A stretch of 64,000 nucleotides of DNA from Neophaeococcomyces mojaviensis (taxonomy: Eukaryota > Ascomycota > Eurotiomycetes > Chaetothyriales), in contig JAPDRQ010000114.1 of assembly GCA_030247915.1 (NCBI GenBank), positions 1 to 64,000 on the forward strand, written 5' to 3'. Below the pieces are notes generated by a model. It did no database searches. It was given only the letters and a program-made list of their open reading frames with translations, and was not told the origin of the DNA. Both the position numbers and the translations under genes were made by a program. Numbering within the stretch: the stretch's first letter is position 1; every line of letters starts with the position of its first letter. Shown here piece by piece: positions 35,713-48,196 of the stretch.

Positions 35713-36484
35713 GATGACCCAGGGGCAATTACTATGATTATTTAGTCCAAGCTGCGATAACCAAAGCGTTGAGTCTGACAACGCATAGGGATATGACTCA
35801 ACATGTGTTATTTGAGGCCGAGTACTGAGTCGGAATATCAGCCATGTGCAAACGATGCGAAGCTATGTGGGATAACTTGGTCACGTGGATGCCTTCCCCA
35901 CAAACAAGACGAGGAAGAAGATCGGCAACAGGCCAAATAATGAAAGCCAGAGTATTGGGTTGTCCGGTCACAGATACAACTTAGGCATAGCTATAGAGCT
36001 GCTGGAGCCTGACATGCGATACGGTATCATTCCCAAATATCAGTTTCCCTTATCACTGTGCTTGCTTAGACACGTGGTCGGAACCACAAAGTCGATTGTC
36101 CTGAAGTTAACCTGCCCCAATGGCTATGCAGCAAGGCTGAAACAACCTCATAGAATTGGGAACTACTTCTAGGCCTGTACCAGCTGGGATAAGATCTTCC
36201 GACACTTTTGGATTGGGTTCAGGATTCAGAACATATTCTGATTCGCCTTTCTTCTTGCAGCTGACCCGAGCAGTCCAAAATCTGCTAAACCCCACTTCTA
36301 GCTCAGCAGTCTCCCTGTCGCCTGTATTCCTCTGGAGCAAAATGTGGGGTCTCCGCTATTTGTGTACTAGCTCAAGTATAGAAGCTTTGATTTCTCCCAA
36401 TCTGAGAACAAAATCTGTCATAATTGTCCATTACTTCTCACAACGCACAGTATTAGAAGATATACGTAAATAATTGACGTAGTT
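35713..36484. promoter_or_regulatory. Divergent promoter of NmrA-like gene and MFS transporter
   Basis: 772 bp with one exact octamer (36343-36350), one near match TCCCCACA (35895-35902) and ATGTGGGATAA near 35,868. Confidence 0.55.
36343..36350 (+). promoter_or_regulatory. Cluster octamer TGTGGGGT
   Basis: Context AAAATGTGGGGTCTCC, 135 bp upstream of the MFS ATG. Confidence 0.7.
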
Positions 36485-38152
36485 ATGGGATTTCTTGGTG
36501 TCCTTGAAGACACTAAACTCGCCCATGTCCCTGCCACTGTTATTTTGGACGAAACCAAACGCAATACCTCCACGGACAACACTACTTCAAACCTCAAGCA
36601 TGGGACTAGAAGACATTCTCATATTGTGCTCGTTCCTCAGCCATCCGAAGACCCCAACGATCCACTGAACTGGCCTGCTCACAGAAAACTTGTCATCATA
36701 ATGCTTGCAAGCTTAGGCGGTTGCATCTTTGCTGCGCTTTCAGTCCTCTCCTGAACGCCGGCTTGTTTGTCATAGCTCAAGAGTTTGAGAGACCTCTGAC
36801 CGATATCACTGTTACAAGTGGTTATACTCTCCTCGTCGCCGGATCAAGTGGAGCTTTTGTCTCTGCCTTTTCCCGAAAATGGGGAAAGCGACCTGTGCTA
36901 TTGGGGTCTGCCTTGATGGGACTTCTTGGCTCAATCATCGGATCGACCTCTTCGACCTACAACACGTAGTTGGCTGCACGCATCGTGCAGGGGTTCTCTA
37001 CTGCTGCTTACGAAAGTCCGATCATTTCGATGATCGGGGACCTCTATTTGTGCACCAGAGAGGTGTTTACGTGGGAATCATGAGCTTGGTTCTTGGAGGA
37101 GTTTCCAACTTTTCCAGTATTATATGCGGGGTCATCACTAAGAATCTTGGTTGGAAATATCTGTTCTATTTCTGCACCTTAGCATCTGGCATTCATCTGG
37201 TTCTTTCTTTCCTCTTCTGGCCTGAACGCAGTACAGACGCGATCACCGTTATGATATTGATGAGCTGGTCGAGGACAAGCTCGATGAGCTCGTCGTTGTG
37301 GAGAACAGACACAAGAACGAAATCGAAGATATCGAGAAGACTACAACAACAACATCCGTGGCTTCAGCCTTCCAAGTCCCTCCCAAGAAAACGTTCTTGC
37401 AAGAGATGGCCATTTTCACTGAAGTTTATTCAATTGAGAATCTTCTCAAGCTCATTGCTGCACCATTCCTTGTCAACACCAGCCTCGCTGTAATGTTCGT
37501 TGTGGTCACCTCTGGAGGTCTGACAGCTCTTTACGTGGCCACGGTATTTGTGCTATCGCAGATATTCTCTCTGCCACCGTACCTTCTGACTCCTTTCGGC
37601 ATTGGAAACTTGTCCATTGGACCATTCATTGGTGGCCTTTTGGCGGTTTTGTTCATTGCCTCAATCAACGATCCACTCATCAGATGGTGCTCACGGCGCA
37701 ACAATGGTGTGTATGAGCCTGAGTATCGACTCCTTCTCAACTGGTTTGGTCTTGCGGCTGCAGCAGGTCTAGTGGGCTTCGGCGCTCTATGCCAGCGGCT
37801 TGCCAGTTATTATGCTACTACAACCATGCATGGCATCGTGCTTTTTGGCGTTGTTGCATCAACTACTGCACTCAACTCATATGCCCTTGATGCGTATCGG
37901 GACATGAGTAATGAGATCTTCATTGCTGGGATCATCTTCAAGAACTTTGTCTTCTACGGCTTCTCCTACTTCGTTAACAACTGGACAGCAAAGGCTGGGC
38001 CTGAAATTGTCTTTGGGGTTTTTGGGGCTATCGCTGCTGGTTTGATCCTGATCACCCCGATATTCTTCCACCTTGGTAAGCGCTACCGAAGCTTTTGGGC
38101 AAGACACAATTTTTTGGAGAAGTTGTCTATTAAAGCTCATGCAGCTTTGTGA
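36485..38152 (+). pseudogene. MFS transporter (DHA1/HOL1-like), multiply broken
   Basis: The family opening SEDPNDPLNWPAHRKLVI is followed by membrane segments, IGSTSSTYNT, LAARIVQGFSTAAYESP, a long hydrophilic central loop (ENRHKNEIEDIEKTTTTTSV) and six C-terminal helices to 38152. The parts fall in three phases. Single-base losses near 36,737, 37,047 and 37,240 and a TAG at 36967-36969 separate them. Intact, it would be about 550 residues with 12 membrane segments, in the drug:H+ antiporter group. It would export or import the pathway substrate. The last 284 codons are still open and uninterrupted. Confidence 0.85.
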
Positions 38153-38464
38153 ACGACAGAATGTCTTGAAAATTGTATGTAATGTTGACAGATGGAAGGC
38201 TATGGAGTAAATAGTTTCAAATGTTTCAACGTGGTTTTCCTATAAAAGCATTGCCTGTACCGGCATGGGAGTAAAGACTTCCACAAAAATGTCGGTTATG
38301 TATGAGTCAAATTCTGCTGGTTTTGTGGCTAGCGTCAAAGTGGGATGCGACCAATATATGTATGAAGATTTTCCTCAAACACTCAAGATCTTATGCCTTC
38401 CAATTTTCCTTACCCTGTGATATGATCATGTTGAGTGCATCAGGAAAGCTCAATATTCTCAAAA

Positions 38465-39376
38465 ATGGTTAAACCACTCGCTACATAGAAGATAACTTCA
38501 TCGATACTTGGAAAGCTTGCGAAAAAAATTATGATCTAACATGGGTTCGCTCGTGATGCAGCGTTCTGGTATCACTAGATACCAGCACTTGCGCGCGAAT
38601 ATCTGGTAATCCGCCGCGATGCTTGCGGCCATGGATTCTCAAGTGTTCCTCCAGCTGGTTCAAATTACGATTATACAATCGAGACCATTTGCTCAGAATA
38701 ATCGATACTATGGATCAGCTCAACATAGAGAAGGTTCATTTTTGGGAGAATCTACGAGTGGTATGATTGGGGAGATACTGGCGACTGAATATCCTAATCG
38801 ACTGCATTCCTTGACAATTTGCTCATCACCGACATATCTGCCTCCAGAAGCATTGACTCCGTTCGCATTTGGCCACTCAGATTGGCCGACTGCTTGTCGT
38901 TCTTTAGGATCTCGCGAACGGGCTGAAAGTCTGACCAGAGCCCTGGAACTGTTCGGAATTTGAATCCAGGATATCTGAATTGGTGGATCGACCAGGTTGC
39001 TTTATCAAGCAGTGAAGGTTCAGCGAGGTATGCCCAGTTCCTGTCAGGACTTGACGCCAGAGAGCACTTGCCATTGATCAAAATCCCTATGTTGATCCTG
39101 GCACCGATGAGTAGTGCCGCCATATCCATGGAAGATCAAGAACGAATTCGAGCAAAAGTATCGGGCTGCCAGCCTGTCCAGATAAATGGAGCAGGGCATG
39201 AGATCTGCACCGAAAAGTCGACGGAGTGTCAGGATGCGCTTCTAGCTTTTCTGCAAAGCATTCGTTTGCTTTCATCATCACTTCGGAAGTCAGCAGGCCG
39301 ATACAGTATCACTTTCATGCATGTTCGTTTCGCAAAGTATCGCAGTCTTCTCGCTACTAGCGAAGGTGTTGATTAA
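38465..39376 (+). pseudogene. Alpha/beta hydrolase (enol-lactonase-like), multiply broken
   Basis: Fragments in different phases line up as one alpha/beta hydrolase: YIEDNFIDTWKACE, HGFARDAAFWYH then TAG (38576-38578) and IPALAREYLVIRRDA, GHGFSSVPPAG, FWGESTSGMIGEILA (nucleophile Ser in G-x-S-x-G), NPGYLNWWIDQVA, and GAGHEICTEKSTECQD with the catalytic His. Losses of single bases near 38,700, 38,748 and 38,958 separate the pieces. The TAG fits CAG by a CpA to TpA change. The family includes 3-oxoadipate enol-lactonases, which often act next to CMD proteins like the one at 34138. It is clearly dead. Confidence 0.8.
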
Positions 39377-40227
39377 AAAAATGTGGGGAAGGCGTGGTTG
39401 TATGTTGATAGCCTTTGCCAATTCATCGGTACTTCCGCGGTCATTAAAGATAATTCTGGCCACATTCGCTGATGTGAAAGACTTAAGCGCATCCTCGGTT
39501 ACATTGAGTGGAGTGTGCATTGCCACATTGAGTTAATTACGAGAGTAGTCTCCGGAATAAGCTGCTTGGCCCGTTATGCTTCCAACTTCTGCTTCCAAAT
39601 TCTGCTGTGAAGTCGAGAGCTTAATGACTGAACCTAATTCGAGGTGTGTAAGTCTGACAGGAAGTTAAGCCAGACTTCCAGAGCCGAATAACACTCGACT
39701 TGGTTTACTTGTATAGACACAAATCTCCGTGGTCGAGAGATGTCATGATTCAAAATCCGAACGTAGCAGGCAGAAGCTTATCACACGATGGCCTTTCCAC
39801 AACTATATGTGATAAGAAGGAAATTATCGCTTTCCAAGTGTATCGCGACATAACACAAGCTAGTTAGAGTATAGGCAGTGATACCAACGTGGGGGCAACA
39901 AAGAATTCACCATTGCTGCTGGAAGAGTGAAATCCTTCGCCAAAAAGCCGGGCTCGATCAACTAGCCCCTCAGCGAGTAAGGAACAACATTGCGTTCAAT
40001 AACCACTTAAAGAAAACTCGTGAATTTGTAAAAGCTGCAGGAAGTCTAGCTGTCTCGCTCATACATCTAGTTCTTGTAGGGTACAGGACTACTCATGCCC
40101 TTATCTGCTATGAAAGCGTTGATGGGTCTTAAGGACTTAGGAGATGAGACCATACTTGTTCTTAACACTGATTTGTCGATCTAATCTTTGTCAAGCCGAA
40201 CTCAATTATGTTTCGGTCAAGTCGGAA
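39377..40227. other. Convergent intergenic region
   Basis: 851 bp between the hydrolase relic and HIBDH-like 2. TGTGGGGA, one base off the octamer, lies at 39382-39389 directly after the hydrolase. No gene seen. Confidence 0.5.
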
Positions 40228-41263
40228 TCAATCTGCTTGACTGACTGACCGGTCGACGGCCCAGTCCTCGTTACCACCTAAGTATCGAAATATCACCCTT
40301 GAATCCAGGTCTTTGCAACTGGGGTCCTCGCTGGCTTCCGTGTAGACTTTCAAAGCAGTATCAGCCAGTGTGAGTCGAGCACCAACTTGGCTGGCTGCAT
40401 CTACTGCTAATGCAAAGTCTTTGCGCATCAATTGGATTCTGAACCCGCCTTGGTAGCCATGGCTAGCTGGAGCATCTGGATAGAGGCCTGGTACAGGGTT
40501 CCATTTATCATTGATAGTGCTGCCTGCTGTACTTGTTTTGAAAATTTTGTGCAAGACACGTGGGTCCATTCCATGAGATATCGCTATGTTAAAAGCCTCA
40601 GACGTCGCGATGGTAATAAGCCCGGAACAGTAGTTGTTGCAGAACTTTGCTAGCAGGCTGAGACTTGGGCCACCACAGAGAATAATTGGGTTACCCATCA
40701 TACTAAGTATCTCCTCCAGGACTTCAATGTTACAATCGTCCGATCCACAGCCGAGCATGAAGGCCAGTGTGCCGTTCTCAGCACCAAGTGAACCTCCGGA
40801 TAAGGGACAATCGTAGAACTTTGCAGACGCACACTTTTGATTAACAGCATCCCGAATATTGTTAGATGTTGCGATATCAATAGTAGAACAATCGACAAAG
40901 ACCTTGTTGGATAAGTCAGTCGACAGAATTCCGATATCCGGGGTCATATACACTGAATGAAGATGCCTTCCTTCTGGGACCATGGTCAAAACGATGTCCT
41001 GGTTCTGAATGAGTTTTTTTTGAAGGTCTACACGGATTTTCAGTCGAAAACAGCTTACCGAAGATGCTGCAACCTCACGAGAATTCTGCTTCACAACCAC
41101 GCGTTTTGGGTGCTCCTCTGCGAGCTGCTTCGCAGCACTAGGTGTTGACATAAAAGACATGGACGATGACATCTTCCTTGGTCAGCTTGACAAGACGTTT
41201 GACCATGCGAAGCCCCATGACACCGAGGCCGATGAACCCGATTGACTTAACTGTCGACTTCAT
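40228..41263 (-). pseudogene. 3-hydroxyisobutyrate dehydrogenase-like reductase 2, frameshifted
   Basis: From ATG 41263 the protein starts MKSTVKSIGFIGLGVMGLRM (dinucleotide motif) and reaches HVFYVNT, where one extra T near 41,140 shifts it to TAG. The rest is open in the next phase: DIVLTMVPEG, FYDCPLSGGSLGAENGTLAF, the catalytic-Lys block AKFCNNYC, and the C-terminus to 40228. A 54-nt intron (gtaagc to tcag) interrupts the sequence between AASS and NQDIV. It is a paralogue of 24287-25363. Apart from this one indel the protein is complete, so it may be a recent loss or an assembly error. Confidence 0.85.
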
Positions 41264-41554
41264 GATGTGGTTATTGTGGTATTAATTTCATAATATCAGC
41301 TGTTCAAGGTAATAGGATCATCTTCTGGCCGACCAAGTCTCTAACATAAACCTGAAGCTAAAATGTCCGTGGGGGGCTAAATGCCGGCTATAACCCCACA
41401 CTGTTAGCTCCACACTGCAGCATCTGCACACCAGATCTACCACGTATGTCTCGTGGTATATGACTATCTGTGGCAGCAAGTTCGTTGCTTCAGTCGGGCT
41501 CGTACGTAGTTCTCATCTAACAATTCAGTCAACTTTTCTACTTGACACGAGATC
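41264..41554. promoter_or_regulatory. Divergent promoter of HIBDH-like 2 and FAD hydroxylase
   Basis: 291 bp with one exact octamer at 41393-41400 and a related CTCCACACTG just downstream. Confidence 0.55.
41393..41400 (-). promoter_or_regulatory. Cluster octamer ACCCCACA
   Basis: Context CTATAACCCCACACTG; 130 bp from the HIBDH-like start and 155 bp from the FAD hydroxylase start. Confidence 0.7.
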
Positions 41555-42875
41555 ATGCCTGAAATACAAGACTTCAAACCCTACGTTTTGGTTGTTGGAG
41601 CCGGTCCCTCAGGACTGTTGCTTGCTCTTCTGCTTGCTAGGAGAAACATTCCTGTGCAAATTATCGATTTGAATAAGGCTGTAGACAAGCAGCCTAGAGC
41701 CACACATTATGCACCACCAGCTGTCTACGAGCTTCATCGAGCGGGGATACTTGATGAGGTGCGATCAAGAGGTTTTGACCCCGGGAGAGTTATGTGGCGA
41801 AAGCTCGATGGCACCCCTATCGCTGGCATTGACGGAAGGCTCCTCAAGAATGACTACGACCGAATGGTTTGCTTACCGTTGAATCAATTATGCGAGATCC
41901 TATTGGAAAAGCTCTCGCAAGAACCAAAGGCTGTTGTTTCGTGGGGCTGCAAAGTCACGTCAATCGGACAGGACGAGGAGACAGCATGGGTCGAAATTGA
42001 GAGCCTAGAGGGTTCAAGGAGGATGACAGCGTCGTACATTGTGGGCTGTGATGGCGCAAACAGCCAGATACGACGTTCGCTCTTCGGTGATTGGGAGTTT
42101 CCAGGAAAGACATGGAACAAACAAATTGTGGCGACCAATGTTTGTCCCTAGTTATCATGGTGATCGACTGACTACTGACGTGGTGCTCTAGACTTACTAC
42201 GACTTTGATAAATACGGCTATGATGATGCCAACTTCATTATTGATCCAGAGCACTGGCACATGGCTGCTCGAATTTCGAAGGATGGCCTTTGGAGAGTGA
42301 CCTATGGTGAACTTCCTGGGTTAAGCTCAGATGAGCTGCGTGCAAGGCTCGACAAAAAGTTTCACTCTTTCCTACCTGGAATGCCCCAGCTGGATGAGTA
42401 TCGGGTGGTGAACTTCAGCCCCTACAAAGTGCACCAAAGATTGGCTCACAAGATGAGAGTTGGTCGCTTCTGCCTTGCAGCAGATGCCGCACATTGTAAG
42501 TACAGGATGTAGATGGATTCGAAAAGCTGACTTTTGGTAGTGTGCAACCCCTTCGGTGGTCTTGGTCTTACTAGTGGAATAGTTGATGTAGGAGGTCTCT
42601 ACGATTGCTTAGCCGGTGTCTTCGAAGGCAAGGCCGATGACAGTATTCTCGACAAATACGATGAAATCAGGAGGCAGAAGTTCAACGAGATTGTGAATCC
42701 AATTTCAAGTTCGAATATCCGACGTCTCTTTGATCAGGATCCGAACCGGGTGCTCGAGACTGACGATTTCTTGAAATTGTGTAAAGAAGCAGAAGAAAGC
42801 CCAGACCTTTCACGTCAATTGCAGCGTGGTGTTGATGCTTTGAAACACGATTTTACTCAGTACTATCATTCCTAG
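41555..42875 (+). CDS. FAD-dependent aromatic hydroxylase (PHBH/MhpA-like)
   Basis: Exons 41555-42139, 42192-42495 and 42541-42875 give 407 residues in phase. The FAD-binding motif VLVVGAGPSGLLLALLLARR is at residues 11-30. The DG-type motif is YIVGCDGANSQIRRSLFG, and the third FAD motif FCLAADAAHLCNPFGGLGL spans the second intron. This is the class A flavoprotein monooxygenase plan used for ortho-hydroxylation of phenols. The C-terminus lacks the thioredoxin-like domain of longer phenol hydroxylases. It appears intact. In context it would hydroxylate the ring before cleavage by the dioxygenase that follows it. Confidence 0.92.
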
Positions 42876-43408
42876 TATAGCGTATGCGACAATGCAACAA
42901 CACAGATTGATTATCACTTTAAGTCAGCCCACCTGGACTAAGTTTTCCAGATCTTTGGTTAACATTTTTTACCCGTAGCAAACGAGTGTCCATTTATGAG
43001 CAATTAAACCTTTCATACGATTAATCGAATTATGGATAGATCGAGGAAGAGATGACCGGCCTCCTTACAAGTTGATAGTTGGTGGATGACATTCCCTGAC
43101 ATTTGCAACCGCCTACCAAAACGCACTTGCCCACCAGCGGACACAAGCGTTTCGTGGAATGTAGCAACCTAATTTGAACGTCCAGGACATCCTCCTTCAC
43201 GGACTTGGCCCGAGTCGTCTTGCTACTGTGCACTACCCCCACCTCTGCTTAGGTCCACATGCTTTTGAGAAATTGGGCCCCAACGACCCTCGCAAAATGT
43301 GGGGTTCTACCGGATCAGAGTGGGGACTAATGAAGGATACCGTTTAAGGAGTTCCAACGAACACAACTAACTGCGGCTATAGCTGGCATCGCAATTCAAA
43401 TCACGAAG
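42876..43408. promoter_or_regulatory. Promoter region of the HGD-like gene
   Basis: 533 bp; one exact octamer at 43298-43305 and an AGTGGGGAC about 10 bp downstream of it. Confidence 0.55.
43298..43305 (+). promoter_or_regulatory. Cluster octamer TGTGGGGT
   Basis: Context AAAATGTGGGGTTCTACC, 104 bp upstream of the HGD-like ATG. Confidence 0.7.
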
Positions 43409-44975
43409 ATGGCACAGAAGCTGAATGACCCTAAGGAGTATCAAAGTATCTTCCATTGGTCAGAAACCCAGAAGAACGGCGAGATACCATCGTTTGCTCT
43501 AAGAAAGAATGATCCATATCAATATCAGGCGGGTTTCAATAACAGTTTCGAATCTGAAGCCATACCCGGTGTAATCCCACATGGGCAGAACAGTCCACGG
43601 TGTGTCAGATATGGTCTCTATGCTGAGCAGATGACCGCGTCGGCTTTCGTTGCGCCCCGGCTTCGAAACAAAAAAGCACGGTTGTACCGAGCTCGTCCAG
43701 CGGTGGCGCATCAAGGATTCGTATGATCACAGAATTCTACTATGCTAGTGCTGATGTATAAGTTTAGACAGAGTTGCCCGACAACAAGAACACTGAGAGC
43801 AATTTTCTACCCCTAAATGCTAGAGTTCATTCTCTCCAACACAACTCGCGTGGCTTCCTTTTGACATTCCCACACAGAGAGTTGATTTTGTGGAAGGTCT
43901 AGCAACGATCGCTGGATCCGGTGACCCCACATTGAGAGAAGGTATTGCGACACATGTTTACTTGGCCAATGAAAGCATGTCCAAGAAGGCTTTTGTCAAC
44001 TCCGATGGTGATTTCTTGATTGTTCCACAGCAAGGTGCTCTAGACATACAGACAGAGTTTGGATCTTTATACGTGCAACCAGGTGAGATTTGCGTTGTTC
44101 AAAGAGGACAACGATTCTGTGTCAATTTAGAAGGCCCCTCGAGAGGCTACATTCTCGAGATTTGGGGAGCTAACTTTGAGCTTCCCGAGCTCGGTCCGCT
44201 TGGTGCTAACGGACTGGCCAACGCACGGGATTTCCTGCATCCCACTACAAAGTACGAGATCACACACGATGACCCTTGGAGCATTATCTATAAACTGGGC
44301 GGCAAATTCTTCAAGAGCACTCAGAACCATTCGCCTTTCGATGTGGTTGCGTAGCACGGGAACTATGTGCCATACAAATATGATTTGACTAAATTTGTCA
44401 ACGTTGGCTCGATATCTGTGGATCATATCGACCCTTCAATATTCTGTGTACTAACAGCACGTTCTCGGGATCCAGATGCCCCTCTGGCGGACTTCCTCAT
44501 CTTTTCACCACGTTGGGACGTGGCATCTCATACGTATCGGCCACCTTACTATCATCGTAACGTGGCATCCGAACTTATGGGTCTCATTTATGGAGAATAT
44601 GGCGGCAGATCGGATGAGTTCCAGCCTGGTAGTGTCTCTTTTGAGTGTGGAATGGTTCCGCATGGTGTTGCTTACGAGGTGAGTACATGCCTATTACCAC
44701 TGACATTTTGGTCTGACCTCTACGGATAGGAATTCAAGGCCGCAAGCGAGAATGAACCTCCACAGATGCAGATTTCGAAAGAAGCTATTGCTTTCATGTT
44801 TGAGAGCAGCCGACCTTTTACCATCACAGATTGGGCTTGGAACAGTAGTAAAAAGCACGAGCATGAGCCTAAAATGTGGGACAACTTGGTCAACAACTTT
44901 TCGAAGCATGAGCTGGATATCAAAGACCTTTTAAATAGTAGCCAAAAGAAGTCGACAACAAATGGTGCACATTGA
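43409..44975 (+). pseudogene. Homogentisate 1,2-dioxygenase-like gene with one stop and one frameshift
   Basis: Exon 1 (43409-43720) encodes YQAGFNNSFESEAIPG, NSPRCVRYGLYAEQM and YRARPAVAHQGF; after intron 43721-43767 comes TELPDNKNTESNF. One base is missing near 43,838 (SL..TQLAWLPFDIPTQ). Then the frame is open except TAG at 44352-44354, where HGDs have Trp (VVAWHGNY). Beyond it are DHIDPSIFCVLTA, the iron ligands in YYHRNVASELMG (His and Glu) and MVPHG (His), and after a last intron EEFKAASE to the stop at 44975. HGD opens homogentisate to maleylacetoacetate. All metal ligands are preserved. TGG to TAG is a CpA to TpA change on the minus strand, as in RIP. No maleylacetoacetate isomerase or fumarylacetoacetase is present nearby. 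Confidence 0.9.
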
Positions 44976-45405
44976 GCTTTCCTTCAGCAGGTCACAAAAA
45001 AGTCCCAGCTCATTGGTGTTGGCTAAAGATTCTTTCCAAAATGGCATTTTATTAGCACACCGTAATGTTACCCTTGATCACACCGCCCATCGTAATGCAG
45101 AATTTTCATCGCCAGTCTCCAAGAAGTCATTGGAACCGTGTTCCATAGCAGGATATCCTGATTGGCGATCATTGAGTGGTCGATGAAAGCCATCTCGATT
45201 GAGATTACAGCATTCCTCCAGACGAAACAATCAGGCAGTTTTGGTTAAGTTTGCACAGAGAGTTGTGCTGTTTGCACGACACAGGTCAGGTATCGACGAT
45301 GAACTCGCGAGAATGGCTTACTCTATGAGACTCTAAACCGAAATGACGACATCAAGGACAGGTTTCAAATTCTTTTGTGATCAGAATATCTACTTATCAC
45401 CCGTC
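44976..45405. other. Convergent intergenic region
   Basis: 430 bp between the HGD-like gene and P450 1. No gene or octamer seen. Confidence 0.6.
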
Positions 45406-47148
45406 TTAACGAAAGATGATGCCCTCCTCCTCTGCCTTCGCAAATTCATCATGTATGATACTCTCATGTTCCGCCGATCGTGCTTTGATATCCACCTCAA
45501 ACTGCACAGGCACACTAAGGAATCCTCTGACCATAGCTGTTGATGGTGTTACAATGTTTCCCGAAACATCAACAGATTTCGCGATATCGAAGCCCCATAA
45601 AGTACGCACAATGTTGATGTACAGAGACTTCTCAGCAACATGAACACCAGGGCAAACACGTCTCCCAGCTCCGTACGTGAAGTGGTCTCGCTTGTAAGGG
45701 TCGTTAACGTTGATGTAATCAGCTGCTGGCAGTTCGTGTCCCAAGAAGCGACTAGGGTCAAATGCCTCGGGATTGGAGTATAATTTGGAGTCATAATGGA
45801 TCGCCCTGCCATGATTGTTAGACTCTATACTTCTAGACCGTACTGTCGCGTTAACAACTTACCACCAATTCAACATAACAACACTCCCTTTGGGAATGAA
45901 GTAACCTTCGTACCAATCATCTTCACTTGTGCAATGCGGCATACCAAATTTGTTGACTGGTCTCCAACGCAACACCTCCTTTACTAGCGCTCTGACATAT
46001 GGTAAGTCCTTCTCGTCTTCCCAACTCGGAAGCCTGGTTTGACCAACAACCTTATCGATCTCTTGCTGAGCTTGTTTGGCCGCCTCAGGAAATAAGGCCA
46101 TCGCAAGGATGAAATTGTTCAATGTGGTGGCAGTAGTCTCGGATCCCGCTTCAACGAGCCCGCCGCAAGTGTAAGCCGCTAAGAGATCATCTATCCCACG
46201 GCTCTTCGGGCTCTGAAGGTAAAAATCCTTAACAAAGCAATCTTTAGCTGTACCTTCGTCGACCTCTTTCTTCAGCTCGTTCCACAGGTCAAGGTACACC
46301 TTGCTATCATGTTGAAAAACCTTCTCAGCCTTACTGCGCCAATTTCCGAGAAGCCATTGTGGCCAACGAGCCAGCGACGGGAAGCTGTCAACCACATGAG
46401 CTCCGGGTGCTGTCATTTCTGTCAAGTTGTCCAGTACGGTGTAGATTTTGGTCATCAACGGATGCTTCCAGGAAGATAGACGGTAGCCATAGGTGACATG
46501 CATAATCACCGATGAGCTGTATCGTCGATTATGCTGATAGAAATTGGACGGTGAGTCCAAAAGGTCATGCATCAATTGTTTGGATTCGAAATCCTGTATT
46601 GGTTGATACTTGACAGCAGCAGAAAAGTTAAGCAGAGCATGACTGGTCTTGCGTAGATTTCGCCACTCGGGTCCGTACTGCATGAACAGCTGGCGTCTGC
46701 CTCCACTTGCTACGTCTTGTGCAAATGGTGTTGGAGCCCTCGATGAATACATGCCTGATTTTTTATCCATAAGATCTCGCACCGCTTTTGGTGACGATAG
46801 CCAGATATAATCCGTTCCACCAATCTTGGTGTAGAAGATGTCTCCAAACTTCTGATGCCATTGGCGCGCTTTGTCGCGTACAACCTCGGAGTCCGCGATG
46901 TCTAGTAGGTTTCCGATGAACGGAAGACCCGCTGGGCCTGGAGGAAGTTTACGTCGTCTCGAATCCTATGTAGCTTGTTAGTATAGTCCGCGATACCAGA
47001 TTCTGGTATCTATGTATACTTTGAATACATTGGGTGTTGTTGAAAAGTATATTGCAAATAGAGATAGTGGCAGGAGGAGTAGAGCTGCCGCAACCAACGT
47101 AAGCGGATGCTTCGCTTTGATATCAGTAACCAATGCAAGAAGAGACAT
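45406..47148 (-). CDS. Cytochrome P450 1
   Basis: Exons 47148-47029, 46965-45863 and 45805-45406 give 540 residues. An N-terminal membrane anchor (LVAAALLLLPLSLFAIYF) is followed by the hinge KLPPGPAGLPFIGNLL. The I-helix is LVEAGSETTATTL. The ExxR block is VKEVLRWRP, and the haem loop FTYGAGRRVCPG holds the Cys ligand. All are in order and intact. It is an ER-bound monooxygenase of a fungal class II type, similar in plan to P450 2 at 56570 (both have an unusually long tail after the haem loop), so the pair may be paralogues. It shares a 1-kb divergent promoter, with several octamer sites, with the esterase gene. Confidence 0.93.
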
Positions 47149-47271
47149 CTTGAAGGTATTATTTGGTCGACTTGCAAAGCGGTGTCTTTGGCGCAGAATA
47201 GCTAATTATCTCTCGAGATTTTTTGAAGTATACGTGGGGTTGCCTAAAATGCCCAATCTCGAGGTTATAAA

Positions 47272-47279
47272 ACCCCACA
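47272..47279 (-). promoter_or_regulatory. Cluster octamer ACCCCACA
   Basis: Context TATAAAACCCCACAAGC, 124 bp upstream of the P450 1 ATG; a near match lies 32 bp closer to the gene. Confidence 0.7.
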
Positions 47280-48089
47280 AGCTGTACAGATAATGAAACA
47301 ACGGCATTTTTGTTAGCTTCAACGAACCTTACCACACTTCAAAAGATACTTCAATCACAAGTCTGGCCCTAAAAGGCTTTGGCACGCGATTAATACAGAA
47401 GGAGTCCGTAACAAGGAGGTGAGCAAGTTCAATTTGATTAAATACAATCTTTATTTAGTAGTTTTTGTCCTATCTGGCCGATTTTCTGGACAATTTCATG
47501 TCGTAATGTATCGGCTGTGGTTTACAGATTGACATGAGAACTTACGGGAGCTTCGTTGCTGCCATTTGCTACGGCCCAATTTAAGCATAAGAAGCTCGCT
47601 CGTATCACTTTTTACCGAGATCTGGGCCGTACGAAAATGTGGAGATAAGGTAAACTGATATTTAGCCGAACAAGTAGAAGGGCCCACTGCCTGAAATGAC
47701 AAAACTACTAGATAACCATTGCTTGGCAAGACAATACACAACCAGCCAACAGTGAAAAGCTCAATATCTACACGAGGATCGAGCTCAAAAGATTAAAACA
47801 ATTCTATTACATACTTAGTGCAAAAACATTACGAGTTCTCCAATGTATCTGCTGTATCTATAATTTGCTACAGGATTCCTCTGAGTTGACCTATGCGTCC
47901 TAGGGTGGAGGAAGAGGAAAATGAAGAGCAAGACCTCAAAGACGGTGATGAAAGATGAATATAGCTGTATCAAACTTCTGCATGGTCTTAGTGCTATAGA
48001 ATACTGTTGACTACTCACCAAGTTACTCATGTAAGAACTGAAAGTCGCGTTGGAATATCAACGGTGTACTGGTGATCTGAATGATAGAA

Positions 48090-48097
48090 TGTGGGGT
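48090..48097 (+). promoter_or_regulatory. Cluster octamer TGTGGGGT
   Basis: Context GAATGTGGGGTAAG, 100 bp upstream of the esterase ATG. Confidence 0.7.
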
Positions 48098-48196
48098 AAG
48101 TTTTTAGTAATCGAATGCGGCTTTCGATATTCATCGACATGCCCAGTTTCTGTTTTGCAAGGTCCTCTTGGAGAAGATCTTAGTGATAAAGCAATA

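Larger units (their letters stand above)
47149..48196. promoter_or_regulatory. Divergent promoter of P450 1 and carboxylesterase
   Basis: 1048 bp with two exact octamers (47272-47279, 48090-48097) and two near matches, CGTGGGGT at 47233-47240 and ATGTGGAGATAAGG near 47,637. This is the richest promoter for the motif. Confidence 0.6.

Noticed and set aside
43924..43931. Octamer inside the HGD-like coding sequence as a regulatory site
   Set aside because: It lies in a coding exon (the GDPTL codons) and is probably coincidental, although counted in the total.
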